Source: Mycobacterium sp. IDR2000157661 (GTDB lineage: Bacteria > Actinomycetota > Actinomycetes > Mycobacteriales > Mycobacteriaceae). Taken from it: 64,000 bases of DNA. Below the pieces are notes generated by a model. That model worked only from the letters and a program-made list of their open reading frames with translations, was not told where the DNA came from and did not search any database. The number at the start of each line of letters is the position of its first letter. Position 1 is the first letter of the stretch. Positions 38,707 to 47,503 of the stretch are shown in pieces. Position numbers and translations under genes: made by a program. The DNA is taken from assembly GCF_022317005.1 (NCBI RefSeq), contig NZ_CP081006.1, positions 4,774,001 through 4,838,000 on the forward strand. Direction: 5' to 3'.

Positions 38707-38930
38707 CACGGCGGGGGACCGCCGGCCGGTCGCAGGACGCGCGACGAGGTGCCGTGACCCCCGACAAGTAGAGCACCAGGATCCGCACGCGGCGATCTGA
38801 GTCCCCGGTGATGTGCACCGGAAGCCGCAGGAGTCAACCCGTCTCGACTGACGGACGCCGACGCGAGCGCCCCGGAGACAGACGGATACGCCGCGGGTCA
38901 CGATGACCCACGGCGTGTCCGTGGTGGAGA

Positions 38931-39563
38931 CTACTTGCGGCCGCGCTTGGCGGGCGACTTGCGCGCCGGCGCCTTCTTGGCGGTCTTCTTCGCCGCCGTG
39001 CGCTTGGTCGCGGCCTTCTTGGCCGGGGCCTTCTTCGCGGCGGCCTTCTTGGCCGGGGCCTTCTTCGCCGCCGTCTTCTTGGCGGCGGCCTTCTTGGCCG
39101 GGGCCTTCTTCGCCGCGCTCTTCTTGGCGGCTGACTTCTTGGCCGGGGACTTCTTGGCCGCGGCCTTCTTGGCCGGGGACTTCTTGGCCGCGCTCTTCTT
39201 GGCCGGGGACTTCTTCGCAGCCTTGCGGGCGGTGCCGCCCGCGGTCGCGCCTCGTTTCACTGCTGGTCCTTCCGCCGGGAGGCGCTGTGCGCCTGAGACA
39301 ACCGCTTTGAATTGTGCGCCGGGCCGGAAGGCCGGCACAGAGGTGGGCTTGACTCGTACGGTCTCGCCGGTGCGCGGGTTACGCGCGACGCGGGCGGCGC
39401 GGCGGCGCTGTTCGAAAACGCCGAAGCCGGTGATGGTGACGCTGTCACCCTTGTGGACCGCGCGCACGATGGTGTCGACGACGTTCTCCACCGCGTCGGT
39501 AGCCGTCCGACGATCCGTCTTGAGCTTCGTCGTGAGTACGTCGATCAGCTCTGCTTTGTTCAT
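38931..39563 (-). CDS. hupB: HU-like nucleoid protein HupB with lysine-rich tail
   Basis: A 210-residue histone-like protein. Residues 1-90 are the HU fold (MNKAELIDVLTTKLKTDRRTATDAVE, GFGVFEQRRRAARVARNPRTGE). The remaining 115 or so residues are a basic tail of AAKK, PAKK and SAAKK units, a mycobacterial trait important for DNA compaction. ATG at 39563; an upstream in-frame extension is not conserved. The 192-base gap to leuD contains small hairpins (CCCGG/CCGGG at 39706-39719) that may end leuD transcription. Confidence 0.96.
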   Translation of the reverse strand: MNKAELIDVLTTKLKTDRRTATDAVENVVDTIVRAVHKGDSVTITGFGVFEQRRRAARVARNPRTGETVRVKPTSVPAFRPGAQFKAVVSGAQRLPAEGPAVKRGATAGGTARKAAKKSPAKKSAAKKSPAKKAAAKKSPAKKSAAKKSAAKKAPAKKAAAKKTAAKKAPAKKAAAKKAPAKKAATKRTAAKKTAKKAPARKSPAKRGRK

Positions 39564-39755
39564 GCAAAACCTCCGGATACCAGTGGTCCGCTTTGGACCG
39601 ACTAGAGGACACGGTAAACCCATTCCCCATTGATTTCCAAGAGCCACGCGCAATTTCAAGCGGTGCTGGCGAACTTTCTTGCCCCCCTTAGCCTCCTGAG
39701 GGTGCCCCGGAGAACCGGGTTCAGTGGCGGTGATTTCGGCTCGCCGGGCCGTTTG

Positions 39756-40349
39756 TCACGCCGGCAGAGTACGCGGCTTCCAGCTCGGCCGAGTCGCCTC
39801 ATAGGCCTTGATCTCATCGCATTTCCGCAGCGTAAGACCTATATCGTCGAGGCCCTCGAGCAGTCGCCAGGCCGTGTAGTCGTCAATTCTGAACGGCACC
39901 ATGACCGTTCCGGCGGTGACCGTGCGATCTTGAAGATTCACAGTGATTTCCAGACCCGGCTGCTGCTCGATGAGCTTCCATAAAATTTCGACATCATCTT
40001 GAGAGATTTCTGCCGCCAGTAGTCCCGCCTTGCCCGCGTTGCCGCGGAAGATGTCGGCGAAGCGGGAAGAGATGACGACCCGAAACCCGTAATCCATGAG
40101 CGCCCACACAGCGTGCTCGCGTGAGGACCCGGTGCCGAAATCGGGACCGGCCACCAACACCGATCCCCTGTCGTATGGCGAAAGGTTCAATACGAAAGAC
40201 GGATCCGCCCGCCACGCGGCGAACAAGCCGTCTTCGAAACCCGTTCGGGTGACCCGCTTCAGATACACCGCGGGAATGATCTGGTCGGTGTCGACATTGG
40301 AGCGCCTCAGCGGAACCCCGACGCCGGTGTGCGAATGGAAGGCCTGCAT
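39756..40349 (-). CDS. leuD: 3-isopropylmalate dehydratase small subunit
   Basis: A 197-residue subunit that, with LeuC, interconverts 2- and 3-isopropylmalate in leucine synthesis. Family motifs RSNVDTDQIIPAVYLKR, FGTGSSREHAVWAL and FRGNAGKAGLL are present. ATG start, 10 bases after the leuC stop, so leuC-leuD is an operon. The C-terminus (TRPSWKPRTLPA) is typical. Confidence 0.97.
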   Translation of the reverse strand: MQAFHSHTGVGVPLRRSNVDTDQIIPAVYLKRVTRTGFEDGLFAAWRADPSFVLNLSPYDRGSVLVAGPDFGTGSSREHAVWALMDYGFRVVISSRFADIFRGNAGKAGLLAAEISQDDVEILWKLIEQQPGLEITVNLQDRTVTAGTVMVPFRIDDYTAWRLLEGLDDIGLTLRKCDEIKAYEATRPSWKPRTLPA

Positions 40350-40359
40350 GCTTCTCCTT

Positions 40360-41805
40360 CTAGTCAGCTAGGTCTGCCGGTGAGGACAGCGTGCCCAGGA
40401 TTGCCGTGGCGGCGGCGACTGCGGGCGACACCAGATGTGTGCGCCCACCCTTGCCCTGCCTGCCCTCGAAATTGCGGTTCGACGTCGAAGCGCAGCGTTG
40501 ACCCGGCGACAGCTGATCGGGGTTCATGCCAAGACACATCGAGCAACCAGCCTGTCGCCACTCCGCTCCGGCCGCGGTGAAGATCTCACCGAGACCCTCG
40601 GATTCGGCCTGCGCCCGCACCCGCATCGAGCCGGGCACGATGAGCATGCGCACACCGTCGGCGACCGTGCGCCCGCGCAGGACGTCGGCCACCACTCGCA
40701 GGTCCTCGATCCGGCCGTTGGTGCACGAGCCGACGAACACCGTATCGACGGCAACGTCACGCATCGCGGTACCCGGCCGAAGGTCCATATACGCCAACGC
40801 CTTTTCGGCGGCCTGACGCTCAGCGTCGTCGAACATCAACTCCGGATCCGGCACCGACTCCGACAGCGGCACCCCCTGCCCCGGGTTCGTACCCCAAGTG
40901 ACGAAGGGGCTCAACGTCGCGGCATCGAGGTAAACCTCGGTGTCGAATTCGGCGCCCTCATCGGTGCGCAAGCTGCGCCACGCCGCCACCGCCTGATCCC
41001 ACTGGTCCCCCTTCGGCGCATGCGGACGGCCCCGCAGATATTCGAATGTGGTGTCGTCGGGCGCCACCATCCCGGCCCGCGCCCCCGCCTCGATGCTCAT
41101 GTTGCAGATCGTCATGCGACCCTCCATCGACAGCGATTCGATGGCGCTACCGCGATATTCGATGACGTGTCCCTGTCCGCCACCGGTGCCGATCTTCGCG
41201 ATCACCGCGAGGATGATGTCCTTTGCACTGACACCGGGCGGGAGCTCGCCGTCGACGTTGACCGCCATCGTCTTGAACGGAGAAAGCGGCAGCGTCTGGG
41301 TGGCCAGCACGTGCTCGACCTCCGACGTGCCGATGCCCATGGCCAGCGCACCGAACGCGCCGTGCGTGGAGGTGTGGCTGTCGCCGCACACCACCGTCAT
41401 TCCGGGCTGCGTCAGCCCCAGCTGCGGCCCGATGATGTGCACGATGCCCTGTTCTGCGTCGCCCATCGGATGCAACCGGATCCCGAACTCCTCGCAGTTG
41501 CGCCGCAGGGTCTCCACCTGAGTGCGCGACACCGGGTCGGCGATCGGCTTGTCGATGTCGACCGTCGGCACGTTGTGGTCCTCGGTGGCGATCGTCAGAT
41601 CGGGCCTGCGCACCGGGCGCTCCGCCAGGCGCAGACCGTCGAACGCCTGCGGACTGGTGACCTCGTGTACGAGGTGCAGATCGATGTAGATGAGGTCCGG
41701 CCCGCGCGCGGCGCCCTCCCCGGCGCCGAGGACGACGACGTGGTCGGCCCACACCTTCTCGGCCATGGTGCGCGGCTTGTCGACGCGGTCAGGATCGGTG
41801 GACAT
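40360..41805 (-). CDS. leuC: 3-isopropylmalate dehydratase large subunit
   Basis: A 481-residue aconitase-family [4Fe-4S] subunit. Cluster cysteines are visible in VGSCTNGRIEDL and CSMCLGMNPDQL. GDSHTSTHGAFGALA and LATQTLPLSPFKTM are conserved. ATG at 41805 (MSTDPDRVDKPRTMAEKVW); the upstream in-frame extension runs through the intergenic operator. Divergent from the IclR-type regulator gene, with 38 bases between starts. Confidence 0.96.
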   Translation of the reverse strand: MSTDPDRVDKPRTMAEKVWADHVVVLGAGEGAARGPDLIYIDLHLVHEVTSPQAFDGLRLAERPVRRPDLTIATEDHNVPTVDIDKPIADPVSRTQVETLRRNCEEFGIRLHPMGDAEQGIVHIIGPQLGLTQPGMTVVCGDSHTSTHGAFGALAMGIGTSEVEHVLATQTLPLSPFKTMAVNVDGELPPGVSAKDIILAVIAKIGTGGGQGHVIEYRGSAIESLSMEGRMTICNMSIEAGARAGMVAPDDTTFEYLRGRPHAPKGDQWDQAVAAWRSLRTDEGAEFDTEVYLDAATLSPFVTWGTNPGQGVPLSESVPDPELMFDDAERQAAEKALAYMDLRPGTAMRDVAVDTVFVGSCTNGRIEDLRVVADVLRGRTVADGVRMLIVPGSMRVRAQAESEGLGEIFTAAGAEWRQAGCSMCLGMNPDQLSPGQRCASTSNRNFEGRQGKGGRTHLVSPAVAAATAILGTLSSPADLAD

Positions 41806-41813
41806 CGTGGCTA

Positions 41814-41849
41814 TCTCACAATCTGGGACGCTAGTATCTCCTTGTGAGA
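41814..41849. promoter_or_regulatory. Inverted repeat between leuC and the IclR regulator
   Basis: TCTCACAA (41814-41821) and its exact complement TTGTGAGA (41842-41849) are separated by 20 bases. They occupy the divergent gap and cover the regulator's GTG start. Position and symmetry fit an operator for the IclR-type regulator, which in related actinobacteria (NdgR/LtbR) controls leuCD. The wide spacer makes this tentative. Confidence 0.45.
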
Positions 41850-42635
41850 CAGGATAGCGGCATCGGCGTTCTCGACAAAGCCGTGTGTGTGCTGCACGCG
41901 GTCGGCGAGGCCCCATGTGGCCTCGCCGAACTGTGCGAGCGCACCGGCCTACCGCGCGCCACCGCGCATCGCCTCGCCGCGGGACTGGAGACGCACCGGC
42001 TGCTCAGCCGCGACGGCGACGGTCGCTGGCGACTGGGACCGGCACTGACCGAATTGGCCGGACAGGTCAACGATCCGCTCCTGGCCGCCGGCGCGGCGGT
42101 GCTGCCCCGACTGCGCGAGATCACCGGTGAAAGCGTTCAGCTATACCGCAGGGAGGGCACCTGGCGGATCTGCGTGGCCGCGCTGGAACCCCCTGCCGGG
42201 CTTCGCGATACGGTGCCCGTCGGGGCGCGGCTGCCCATGACGGCCGGATCGGGGGCCAAGGTGCTGCTCGCCTACGCCGACGCGGCTACCCAGCAGGCGG
42301 TGCTGCCCGCGGCGAAGTTCACCGACCGGACACTGGCCGAGGTGCGCAAGCGGGGGTGGGCGCAGAGCGCGGGCGAACGAGAGCCCGGGGTGGCCAGCGT
42401 GTCGGCTCCGGTGCGCGACGGCCGAGGGTCGGTGACCGCCGCGGTGTCGGTGTCGGGACCGATCGACCGGATGGGCCGCAGGCCGGGCGCGCGGTGGGCG
42501 GCTGATCTGCTGGCTGCCGCAGAGGCGCTGACCCCGTCGGCTGTGAGATGTCGGTGTGGTACCCCCGATGGGATTCGAACCCACGCTACCGCCGTGAGAG
42601 GGCGGCGTCCTAGGCCGCTAGACGACGGGGGCTAG
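41844..42635 (+). CDS. IclR-family regulator, NdgR/LtbR-like
   Basis: A transcription regulator with an N-terminal winged helix (LAELCERTGLPRATAHRLAAGL) and a C-terminal effector domain. Its position divergent from leuCD matches NdgR (Streptomyces) and LtbR (Corynebacterium), which control leucine and other amino acid genes. The frame stays open to 42635 (263 residues). About residues 239-263 are the antisense of the tRNA-Glu gene, so the ancestral stop seems lost and the family's usual length is about 235. GTG start. Confidence 0.88.
   Translation: MRQDSGIGVLDKAVCVLHAVGEAPCGLAELCERTGLPRATAHRLAAGLETHRLLSRDGDGRWRLGPALTELAGQVNDPLLAAGAAVLPRLREITGESVQLYRREGTWRICVAALEPPAGLRDTVPVGARLPMTAGSGAKVLLAYADAATQQAVLPAAKFTDRTLAEVRKRGWAQSAGEREPGVASVSAPVRDGRGSVTAAVSVSGPIDRMGRRPGARWAADLLAAAEALTPSAVRCRCGTPDGIRTHATAVRGRRPRPLDDGG
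42557..42632 (-). tRNA. tRNA-Glu (anticodon CTC)
   Basis: A cloverleaf reads on the minus strand with acceptor GCCCCCG/CGGGGGT, discriminator A and an encoded CCA at 42559-42557. The anticodon loop is CTCTCAC, giving anticodon CTC. The T-arm GTGGGTTCGAATCCCAT is canonical. It overlaps the 3' end of the IclR gene on the opposite strand and lies 62 bases downstream of tRNA-Gln. Confidence 0.95.
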
Positions 42636-42694
42636 AACATTTTCCGGATCGCCAGCATAGCTCAGCGGCCAATGTCGGCCTAATCACGCTGGAT

Positions 42695-42769
42695 TGGCTG
42701 GGGTACCAGGACTCGAACCTAGAATGGCTGAACCAGAATCAGCTGTGTTGCCAATTACACCATACCCCA
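42695..42769 (-). tRNA. tRNA-Gln (anticodon CTG)
   Basis: The minus-strand cloverleaf has acceptor TGGGGTA/TACCCCA, discriminator G and an encoded CCA at 42697-42695. The anticodon loop TTCTGGT gives anticodon CTG. The T-arm is TCTAGGTTCGAGTCCTGGT-like. It follows gltX by 114 bases. Mycobacteria lack GlnRS and charge this tRNA with Glu by GltX before GatCAB amidation. Confidence 0.95.
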
Positions 42770-42883
42770 TTGGCTGCCTATAACCGCTGGTCATAGGCGT
42801 TTTCGGCGATTTCCCACGGTCCGGGGCGTCCGTCGCGTGTGGAATCGGGCCGACGTGCAGACTACCAAAGATTCGCGGGCGGC

Positions 42884-44362
42884 TTATCGCGCCTCCAGTG
42901 CTGCCGCGGCGTGCTCGCGGCCGGCGCGCAGGCGGTGAAGGCTACGGTCGCGCCCCAGCAGCTCGAGCGACTCGAACAACGGCGGGCTGACCGTCGCCCC
43001 GGTCGCGGCGACGCGGATGGGCCCGAAAGCCTTGCGGGGTTTGAGCCCCAGATCCTCCAGCAGCGCGGGTTTCAGCGCGGCCTCGATCGCCTCGGTCGTC
43101 CACTCCCCGACCGACTGCAGAGCACTCAGCGCCGCGTCGAGCACCGCGACGGCCTCGGTGCGCAATTCCTTGGCCGCCGACTTCTCGTCGAGGGCGAACT
43201 CGTCGTCGTTGAGGAACTTCAGCAGGTCCCACGCGTCACCGAGCACCACGATGCGGGTCTGCACCAGTCGAGCCGCCTCGGCGAACCGCGAGTCGTCCAG
43301 GCCGGTTTCGTGTCCACGGGTCGCGAAGTAGTCCCTCAGCCGGGCGGCGAAGTCCTGCTCGCTCAGTAGTCGGATGTGCTCGGCGTTGAGCGCATCGGCC
43401 TTCTTCTGGTCGAACCGCGCCGGGTTGGAATTGACATCGACGACGTCGAAGGCGGCGACCATCTCCTCGATGCTGAACACATCGCGGTCCTCGGCGATAC
43501 CCCAACCGAGCAGTGCCAGATAGTTCAGCAGTCCTTCGGGGATGAAGCCGCGATCGCGGTGGACGAAGAGGTTCGACTGCGGATCGCGCTTGGACAGCTT
43601 CTTGTTGCCTTCGCCGAGAACGCTCGGTAGATGGGCGAACTGAGGCACACGCTCGGCCACGCCGATGCGGATCAGAGCCTGATACAGCGCGATCTGGCGC
43701 GGGGTCGACGAGAGCAGGTCCTCACCGCGCAGCACGTGGGTGATGTTCATCAGCGAGTCGTCGACGGGGTTGACCAAGGTGTACAACGGTTCACCGTTGC
43801 CACGCGTCAACGCGAAGTCGGGCACCGTTCCGGCGGGGAACGTCGTATCCCCGCGCACCAGGTCCCGCCAGCCGATCTCGGTGTCGGGCATCTTGAGCCG
43901 GACGACGGCGTTCCTGCCCTCGGCGCGCAAGGCCGCCCGCTGCTCGTCGGTCAGACTGCGGTCGAAGTTGTCGTAACCCAGTTTGGGGTTGCGACCCGCG
44001 GCCAAGTGCCGGGCCTCGACTTCCTCGGGGGTGGAGAAGGATTCGTAGGCATCGCCGGATTCGAGCAGTTGGGCGATCGCGTCGCGGTACCGCTCGAGCC
44101 GCTGCGATTGTCGGTACGGCCCATAGGGGCCACCGACCTCCGGCCCCTCATCCCAGTCGAGTCCCAGCCAGCGCAGTGCGTCGAGCAGGGCCAGGTAGCT
44201 TTCCTCCGAGTCGCGCGCCGAGTCGGTGTCCTCGATGCGGAACACGAATGTGCCCCCGGTGTGGCGGGCGTAGGCCCAGTTGAACAGCGCGGTGCGGATC
44301 AGCCCGACGTGCGGGGTTCCGGTCGGCGACGGGCAGAACCGGACCCGAACGGGTGGTGTCAT
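42884..44362 (-). CDS. gltX: Glutamyl-tRNA synthetase
   Basis: A 492-residue class I synthetase. The HIGH-type motif is PSPTGTPHVGLIRTAL near residue 10 and the KMSKS-type motif is KKLSKRD near 245. The ATG at 44362 shares one base with the stop of the upstream FAH-family gene (TGATG). A longer in-frame extension is antisense-like and rejected. In mycobacteria this enzyme is expected to be non-discriminating and to charge both tRNAs encoded just downstream. Confidence 0.97.
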   Translation of the reverse strand: MTPPVRVRFCPSPTGTPHVGLIRTALFNWAYARHTGGTFVFRIEDTDSARDSEESYLALLDALRWLGLDWDEGPEVGGPYGPYRQSQRLERYRDAIAQLLESGDAYESFSTPEEVEARHLAAGRNPKLGYDNFDRSLTDEQRAALRAEGRNAVVRLKMPDTEIGWRDLVRGDTTFPAGTVPDFALTRGNGEPLYTLVNPVDDSLMNITHVLRGEDLLSSTPRQIALYQALIRIGVAERVPQFAHLPSVLGEGNKKLSKRDPQSNLFVHRDRGFIPEGLLNYLALLGWGIAEDRDVFSIEEMVAAFDVVDVNSNPARFDQKKADALNAEHIRLLSEQDFAARLRDYFATRGHETGLDDSRFAEAARLVQTRIVVLGDAWDLLKFLNDDEFALDEKSAAKELRTEAVAVLDAALSALQSVGEWTTEAIEAALKPALLEDLGLKPRKAFGPIRVAATGATVSPPLFESLELLGRDRSLHRLRAGREHAAAALEAR

Positions 44363-45174
44363 CACTTCCCCTTGCGCACAACGGGATTGGTCAGCGTACC
44401 GATACCCTCGACGGTGATGCTGACGATGTCGGAGTCCTCGATCGGGCCGACGCCCTCGGGCGTACCAGTCAGGATCAGATCGCCAGGTAGCAGCGTCATC
44501 ACCCGCGAGATCCACTCCACGATCGCGCCGACATCGTGGATCATCATCGAGGTGCGGCTGTTCTGCTTGACCGAACCGTTGACCTCCGTGCGAATCTCGA
44601 GGTCCGACGGGTCGACGTCGGTGACGATCCACGGCCCGATCGGACAGAACGTGTCATGGCCCTTGGCGCGGGTCCACTGCCCGTCCTTCCTCTGCTGGTC
44701 GCGTGCGGACACGTCGTTGCCGATGGTGTAACCGAGGATGTTCTCCGCGGCACGCGCCGCAGGCACGTCCTTGCAGGGCCGACCGATCACGACCGCCAGC
44801 TCGCCCTCGAAGTGCACCGGGTCGGCGTCGGCGGGCAGCTGGATCGGCACCTGCGGACCGACGATCGCGGTGTTGGGCTTCATGAAGATGATCGGGTCGT
44901 CGAACGTCCCGCTGACGGTCTCATCGCTCCTCGCGTGCGGGGCCATCTCCTGAATGTGGGCCGCATAGTTCTTGCCGACACACACCACCTTGCTGGCCAG
45001 GATCGGCGCGAGCAGGCGCACATCGGCCAGCGGCCACTGGCGGCCGGTGAACTGCGGGTTGCCGAACGGGTGCTCGGCGATCTCGCGGGCGACTGCGTCG
45101 GTCGGCGCGTCGACGGGACCCTCGATGCCGACGAACGCGACCCCGTCGGGACTGGCGATTCGGCCAAGGCGCAT
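44362..45174 (-). CDS. Fumarylacetoacetate hydrolase family protein
   Basis: A 270-residue FAH-superfamily enzyme. The metal site can be placed on VHFEGELAVVIG, GNDVSARDQQRKDGQW and the GDLILTGTPEGVGP loop. Members hydrolyse or decarboxylate 2-oxo or acylpyruvate compounds; this substrate is unknown. The N-terminal cap segment (about 1-60) is present. It overlaps gltX, an arrangement conserved in mycobacteria. Confidence 0.92.
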   Translation of the reverse strand: MRLGRIASPDGVAFVGIEGPVDAPTDAVAREIAEHPFGNPQFTGRQWPLADVRLLAPILASKVVCVGKNYAAHIQEMAPHARSDETVSGTFDDPIIFMKPNTAIVGPQVPIQLPADADPVHFEGELAVVIGRPCKDVPAARAAENILGYTIGNDVSARDQQRKDGQWTRAKGHDTFCPIGPWIVTDVDPSDLEIRTEVNGSVKQNSRTSMMIHDVGAIVEWISRVMTLLPGDLILTGTPEGVGPIEDSDIVSITVEGIGTLTNPVVRKGK

Positions 45175-45254
45175 GCCGCCAGCCTAGTGGGCACCACCGC
45201 CGAGGCCACGGGCCGCTCCCCGCGTGCATCCGTCTCATATCGTGGAATCAATAT

Positions 45255-45266
45255 TCAGCATGCTGA
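45255..45266. promoter_or_regulatory. 12-bp palindrome in the FAH/MFS divergent gap
   Basis: TCAGCATGCTGA is a perfect 12-bp palindrome in an AT-richer patch, 80 bases from the FAH-family start and 24 bases upstream of the MFS start. It could be a regulator site for either gene; no matching regulator is encoded nearby. Confidence 0.3.
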
Positions 45267-45289
45267 GATGTCTGTGTCACCATCGTCGG

Positions 45290-46471
45290 GTGAGCGTGGA
45301 AACGGTCAGCACCGCGCGGCGCTGGTCACTGCTCGGCATCGCCCTGGCCGCGACCACGAGCGCGAACGTGTTCATCAGCGGGGTGGCGTTTCTCATCCCC
45401 ACTCTGCAGACCGAACGCGGTCTGGATCTCGCAGCGGCCGGCCTGCTGTCGTCGATGCCGAGCTTCGGCCTGGTCATCACGCTGATCGCCTGGGGATATG
45501 TGGTGGACCGAGTCGGCGAGCGCTTCGTGCTGGCAATCGGCTCGGCGCTGATCGCCGCGGCGGCCTTCGGGGCTGCGGTGGTCGACTCGCTGGTCGAGGT
45601 GGGCGCGTTTCTCCTGCTGGGTGGAATGGCGGCCGCCAGCAGCAATTCGGCGAGCGGCCGTCTGGTCGTCGGGTGGTTCCCGCCCGCCAAGCGCGGGCTG
45701 GTGATGGGTATCCGGCAGACCGCCACACCGTTGGGAGTTGCGTTCGGGGCGTTGGTGATTCCACGGCTGGCCGAAAGCCACGGCGTGTCGGCGGCCTTGC
45801 TGTTCCCCGCGGTGGTCTGCGCGCTGTCGGCGTTGGTGTGCGCCGTTGCGGTCATCGATCCGCCACGTGTCCCGCGCGCGCGGGCATCGGCCGCGCACCT
45901 GGCCAATCCGTATCGAGGATCGGCCGTACTGAGCCGAATTCACGCCGTGTCGGTGCTGCTGGTGGTGCCGCAGGCGGTGGTGTGGACGTTCACCCTGGTG
46001 TGGTTGATGACCGAGCACCGATGGTCCGCGGCGTCGGCGGGCATCCTGGTCACCGTCGCCCAGCTGCTCGGCGCCGGCGGCCGCATCGCTGCCGGATACT
46101 GGTCCGACCGGCTCGGGCAGCGACTGCGGCCCATCCGCCACATCGCACTGGCCGCCGCCGCCTCGATGGCACTGCTGGCGTTGACGGACTGGCTGGACAC
46201 ACCGGCCAGCGTCGCGTTGATGGTGATCGCGTCGGTGATCACGGTGTCCGACAACGGCTTGGCCTTCACCGCGATCGCCGAGATCGCCGGGCCCTACTGG
46301 AGCGGACGCGCGCTGGGCACCCAGAACACCAGCCAGCACCTGGCCGCCGCCCTCAGCGCACCGCTGTTCGGCGCGTTGATCGGCGTCGGCGGATATCCCG
46401 TGGCATTCGCGGTATGCGCGCTGTTCCCTTTGCTGGCCGTGCCGGTCGTGCCCACCGACAGGTCCGGCTGA
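45290..46471 (+). CDS. MFS transporter
   Basis: A 393-residue major facilitator with about twelve transmembrane segments. The loop 2-3 motif appears as GYVVDRVGERFVL, and a related copy GYWSDRLGQRLRP is in the second half. Substrate unknown. The GTG at 45290 (VSVETVSTARRWSLLG) places the first membrane helix near the N-terminus; an earlier in-frame start crosses the palindromic site. It converges on leuB with a 21-base gap. Confidence 0.9.
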   Translation: MSVETVSTARRWSLLGIALAATTSANVFISGVAFLIPTLQTERGLDLAAAGLLSSMPSFGLVITLIAWGYVVDRVGERFVLAIGSALIAAAAFGAAVVDSLVEVGAFLLLGGMAAASSNSASGRLVVGWFPPAKRGLVMGIRQTATPLGVAFGALVIPRLAESHGVSAALLFPAVVCALSALVCAVAVIDPPRVPRARASAAHLANPYRGSAVLSRIHAVSVLLVVPQAVVWTFTLVWLMTEHRWSAASAGILVTVAQLLGAGGRIAAGYWSDRLGQRLRPIRHIALAAAASMALLALTDWLDTPASVALMVIASVITVSDNGLAFTAIAEIAGPYWSGRALGTQNTSQHLAAALSAPLFGALIGVGGYPVAFAVCALFPLLAVPVVPTDRSG

Positions 46472-46492
46472 CACTCGGCGGGCAGGACCGGG

Positions 46493-47503
46493 CTACAGAC
46501 AGTTCGCGATCCGGTCGCCGACCTCGGTGGTCGACCGCTTCTCGACACCGGCGGTGGCCAGATGCTGCTCGACGGCCTTGTCGACGCGCACGGCCGCTTC
46601 CGTTTCGCCGACGTGGGACAGCAGCAGCGCCACGGACATGATCGCCGCGGTCGGGTCGGCGATGCCCTGCCCCGCGATGTCGGGTGCGCTGCCGTGCACG
46701 GGTTCGAACATCGACGGGTTGGTCCGCGTCGCGTCGATGTTGCCGCTCGCCGCCAGTCCGATCCCGCCGCACACAGCGGCCGCCAGGTCGGTCACGATGT
46801 CGCCGAACAGGTTGTCGGTCACTATCACATCGAACCGGCCCGGGTCGGTGACGAGATGGATGGTGGCCGCGTCGACGTGTTGGTAGGCGACCTCGACGTC
46901 GGGGTAGTCGGTGGCCACATCCTGCACTGTGCGCCACCACAGCCCGCCCGCGAACGTCAGCACGTTGTTCTTGTGCACCAGTGTCAGATGCCTACGACGC
47001 TGCTGCGCACGCGCGAACGCGTCCTCGACGACGCGACGCACACCGAAGGCGGTATTGACACTGACCTCGGTGGCGATTTCGTGTGGCGTGCCGACCCGAA
47101 TGGCGCCGCCGGTGCCGGTGTAGGGGCCCTCGGTGCCTTCGCGGACGACGACGAAGTCGATGTCGGGATCGCCGGCCAGTGGGCTGTGCACACCCGGGTA
47201 GAGGCGGGCGGGCCGCAGGTTGATGTGGTGGTCGAGCTCGAACCGGGTCCGCAGCAGCAGACCGCGCTCGAGCACGCCGCTGGGCACCGACGGGTCGCCG
47301 ATAGCACCGAGCAGGATCGCATCGTGGGCACGCAGTTCATCGAGCACCGAGTCGGGCAAGACCTCGCCGGTCGCGTGGTAGCGGCGGGCGCCGAGGTCGT
47401 AGGGCGTCTTCTCGACGCCTGGCAGTACCGCATCGAGCACCTTGACGGCTTCGCCGACGACCTCCGGGCCGATGCCGTCGCCGGCGATGATCGCCAGTCT
47501 CAC
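46493..47503 (-). CDS. leuB: 3-isopropylmalate dehydrogenase
   Basis: A 336-residue NAD-dependent oxidative decarboxylase of leucine synthesis. The start MRLAIIAGDGIGPEVV, the substrate segment LLLRTRFELDHHINLRPARLYPG and the metal site VTDNLFGDIVTDL are conserved. The GTG start overlaps the serA stop as GTGA, so serA-leuB are co-transcribed. Confidence 0.97.
   Translation of the reverse strand: MRLAIIAGDGIGPEVVGEAVKVLDAVLPGVEKTPYDLGARRYHATGEVLPDSVLDELRAHDAILLGAIGDPSVPSGVLERGLLLRTRFELDHHINLRPARLYPGVHSPLAGDPDIDFVVVREGTEGPYTGTGGAIRVGTPHEIATEVSVNTAFGVRRVVEDAFARAQQRRRHLTLVHKNNVLTFAGGLWWRTVQDVATDYPDVEVAYQHVDAATIHLVTDPGRFDVIVTDNLFGDIVTDLAAAVCGGIGLAASGNIDATRTNPSMFEPVHGSAPDIAGQGIADPTAAIMSVALLLSHVGETEAAVRVDKAVEQHLATAGVEKRSTTEVGDRIANCL

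Noticed and set aside
38935..39242. Repeated units resembling a tandem DNA repeat or CRISPR-like array
   Set aside because: They encode the lysine-rich PAKK/AAKK tail of HupB. The units are irregular in length and have no spacers.
39581..39600. GGTCC/GGACC hairpin upstream of hupB as a riboswitch or terminator
   Set aside because: The stem is only 5 bp, with no T-run and no recognisable ligand-binding fold.
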